From Rallus limicola (lineage: Eukaryota > Chordata > Aves > Gruiformes > Rallidae): a stretch of DNA of 64,000 nucleotides. The notes beneath the pieces were generated by a model. It was not told where the DNA came from. It saw only the letters and a program-made list of their open reading frames with translations, and made no database searches. Below are positions 61,635-64,000 of this stretch, in pieces (the first letter of the stretch is position 1; every line of letters begins with the position of its first letter). Where the stretch lies: assembly GCA_022605955.1 (NCBI GenBank), contig JAKCOZ010000008.1, positions 22,259,083-22,323,082 of the forward strand, given 5' to 3'. The position numbers and the translations under genes are program-made.

Positions 61635-64000
61635 CACAATTAATAAGTACACACAATTTCTTAGCTAGTTGAATGCATGGTAAACAAATGCAGTATCCAT
61701 GATGAAAGGCTGCATTTTAAATAAAATTCCCTTTACACAGAGTACTACAAAAAGTGCAGAAAACAGCCTATTCAGAGAAGGTCTCATTTTATTTAATTTT
61801 CATTTGGCTAGCCATTGTAGCATACCTACCAGATTTGTGTTGTACACTAGTAAACCAGTATTTAGCATTCAAGATTTTCAAGACTCTAAAGTAATTCAGA
61901 AGCAAACTAAAGGTTATATAAGTTTAGATGACTTGAGTACCACTGGGTCACTTCAGATATTTGAAAAAGTAGCATTTGAAAGTTGAGAGTTATTTCAGAG
62001 GTCATTCAATTCAAACTAAATCACTATGCAGAATAAGTTATACAGAAAAGCCAGAAATTAAAGTGTAATTTTTATGGAAAACATTTTCATAAGCTTTTCA
62101 CAGAAAAGTCTTTAAAATAGGCAATAAGATTGTGACTTTCTTCCTTGTTCCTCAACACACATTTATAGGAAAACATCTATCCAAAGGATGATGCCAGATA
62201 TAAAGCACTGCAATGAGTATCATTCTTGTAATTAACTTTGTGAATAGTAACCACAATTAGTTGGCATTCAGAAATTTAAAAAACTCACTCCAAGGTACTG
62301 TGCATAACTGGGGAACTGAGCCATCTCTATCCTTAGTCAATCAAACCGTAAGCTTTCTGTTAGCTTCATTTATCCTTCACTCCTTTCATTTGTTGAATCT
62401 ATTTTAAAGAAGATTATAATCCAAGCGTGTAATCTTTCAACCAGAAACCAACTGGCTAGGTCTTAAGAAGAACCTGAAGTTTGAATCTCAACAGGAAGTT
62501 AATAAGCAGTTCAAGAGCACATCAGAATAGATTTAGGAAAAGCACCAAAAGCAAACAGTGGTACACATCAAGCAAGCTAGCTCTTCATGTACAAGGAGGT
62601 GTTGCTAAGAATAACTCCTCAACGACCTCCACTTAATAGCAAAGTTGTGCTATGCTAAATAATCTAAAAATAAATGTGTGCTCAGAACTGTTGCTATTGG
62701 AAGACATCTGATATCTAATACAAGGTAGAAAAATAATCAGTAATCCTTTTTACTCTCTTAACTTTAACACACCCACTTATTAACATTCCACAATGCAGTG
62801 ATTTCCCTGCCTGGACTGCAAAAGGTTCCTTCACATACTGACATTTCGAGAAGGCAATCAATTTCAAATTACTCACACTACACAGCAAAACAGAATATGA
62901 TGCTATTAACAGACATTATTCATATAAAGATTCATATTCTTCTCACCGAAGTGTTTCAAGCTATAAAATGGTATGTAAAATGCTCTAAATGTATTGCTGT
63001 AAGTATGCAACAGGCAAAAGTAGTGTAATAGCAACTTCAAGAAGTACTCAAAAATACAATTAATATGGTTCCTGTGGAAGACAAATTTGATGTATGCAAT
63101 TTCACAGCCTTTATAAGCCACTGTTAGTTTAGCTTTATAATGCATTTTGCTTGTCAAGATATTTTCATTCTAAAACTCATCTCCATCTATTTAGATGAGC
63201 CAATGTGACAGGATTTTCCCCTTCCAGCAGGCATTACGTATTATCTATCTTGGTCATAACAGACACATCAACATGTAAGTGACACCAACCATGGCTCTGC
63301 ATCAATTATTAGCTCTTTTGAATCAACATTAAGAGCTTTCAGGAGCAGAGTCTGCTTCTAGCTACACTTCCACAAAAATGAAATTCAATACCATTTTAAT
63401 ATGCAGAGGTGTATTTCCCTATTACACACTTGAAGGAGACTCCATTTTTCTCTCCTGGGCAGAGAGAGTTGCTGTTCTTTTCCTCTCTGGATTGCTGCCC
63501 TCTACCACAGTCATCATTTGGCTTTGCACGCATTTTCCCTTCACAGCTGTATGCACCTGCCTTTAACAGCACTATTTCCCATTTTCCCCACTTTTTGTAA
63601 TTCAAGTTCCCTCCTTGTGGATCCTTTTATTCTCCTGCCTTCCGAGCTCTCTTTACTCTCCAAATGTCACTTCATATATACACCTATTGTCCCCTTCCTG
63701 CCCTTTTCATCCTTCCATGGTCTTTTCCAAGTCTTCCGTATTTTAGGATAACAAATTAGTGTATGCATCATCTCATCCAAAATAAAGTTTCTTTTGCATA
63801 TACTACAGGCATTTAACCCAAGAAGAGCATTAGGAGAACATGATGATTCTTAGCTAAGCTTAAGACTGCTTCTGATAGTTTTTCCCCATTAACTTATTCT
63901 TACAGTTAATTTTTCAAAAAGACAAAAGTTAAGTCTTCCTATTAAGATCTAATACATGAAAAAGGTTGCATAAGATTGGGACCATTAAGTTGAAGTTTCA

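Larger units (their letters stand above)
56963..64000 (-). other. PDE11A intron to the window edge; no gene seen
   Basis: About 7 kb of AT-rich sequence. I looked for the preceding GAF-A exons (VAQAINKIPEG and KSLLCMPI segments) and did not see them. It holds a (TA)8 run at 59640-59655, a 3 x 14-bp repeat at 61593-61634, and a reverse CTCF-like motif at 60783-60798. Plus-strand open frames at 58648-58986 and 58999-59187 have no recognisable domain. Confidence 0.75.

Noticed and set aside
1..64000. tRNA, snRNA, rRNA, microRNA hairpins, CRISPR arrays or a novel multi-gene system
   Set aside because: No characteristic conserved boxes or regularly spaced repeats were seen. The only regular array is the CR1-embedded minisatellite, which has no spacers.

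Overview
This is vertebrate nuclear DNA, almost certainly from a bird. Coding sequence is split into short exons by long AT-rich introns. The recognisable repeats are CR1 non-LTR retrotransposon fragments and a long terminal repeat (LTR) of the avian ERVL endogenous retrovirus type. I see no bacterial-style genes, operons, CRISPR arrays or RNA genes.

The only protein-coding gene I can support is PDE11A, the dual-specificity cAMP/cGMP phosphodiesterase 11A, on the minus strand. Eight consecutive internal exons lie between 6615 and 23612. Joined in transcription order (23523-23612, 21258-21398, 18153-18217, 14145-14280, 11988-12063, 10459-10526, 10030-10122, 6615-6665) they give 720 nt, or 240 codons, with no stop, compatible phases and GT-AG boundaries throughout. 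They encode the end of GAF-A, the connecting helix, all of GAF-B and the linker to the catalytic domain. The N-terminal region and most of GAF-A should lie beyond 64000. The catalytic domain should lie below position 1. Neither was found here.

Region by region: 1-6614 is intron. 6615-23612 holds the eight exons, a probable ancient CR1-like relic near 7.6-8.1 kb and an antisense ERVL-type LTR (about 20.5-21.1 kb) that ends about 170 bp from an exon. 23613-64000 is one unbroken intron of more than 40 kb. It contains four CR1 fragments (about 32.3, 35.2, 43.5 and 55.5 kb), a doubtful LTR at 46 kb, several small AT-rich repeats and a cluster of CTCF-like motifs at 49.3-50.0 kb.

The most unusual structure is a perfect 20-bp tandem array (55932-56160, about 11.5 copies) grown inside the reverse-transcriptase region of an otherwise decayed CR1 copy. 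It is free of stops in all six frames, so the overlapping open frames there are an artefact of the array and not genes. A second point is that two methionines I recall at the start of mammalian GAF-B, one near the expected start of the short isoform PDE11A1, are replaced by Leu and Val. I found no new multi-gene system.
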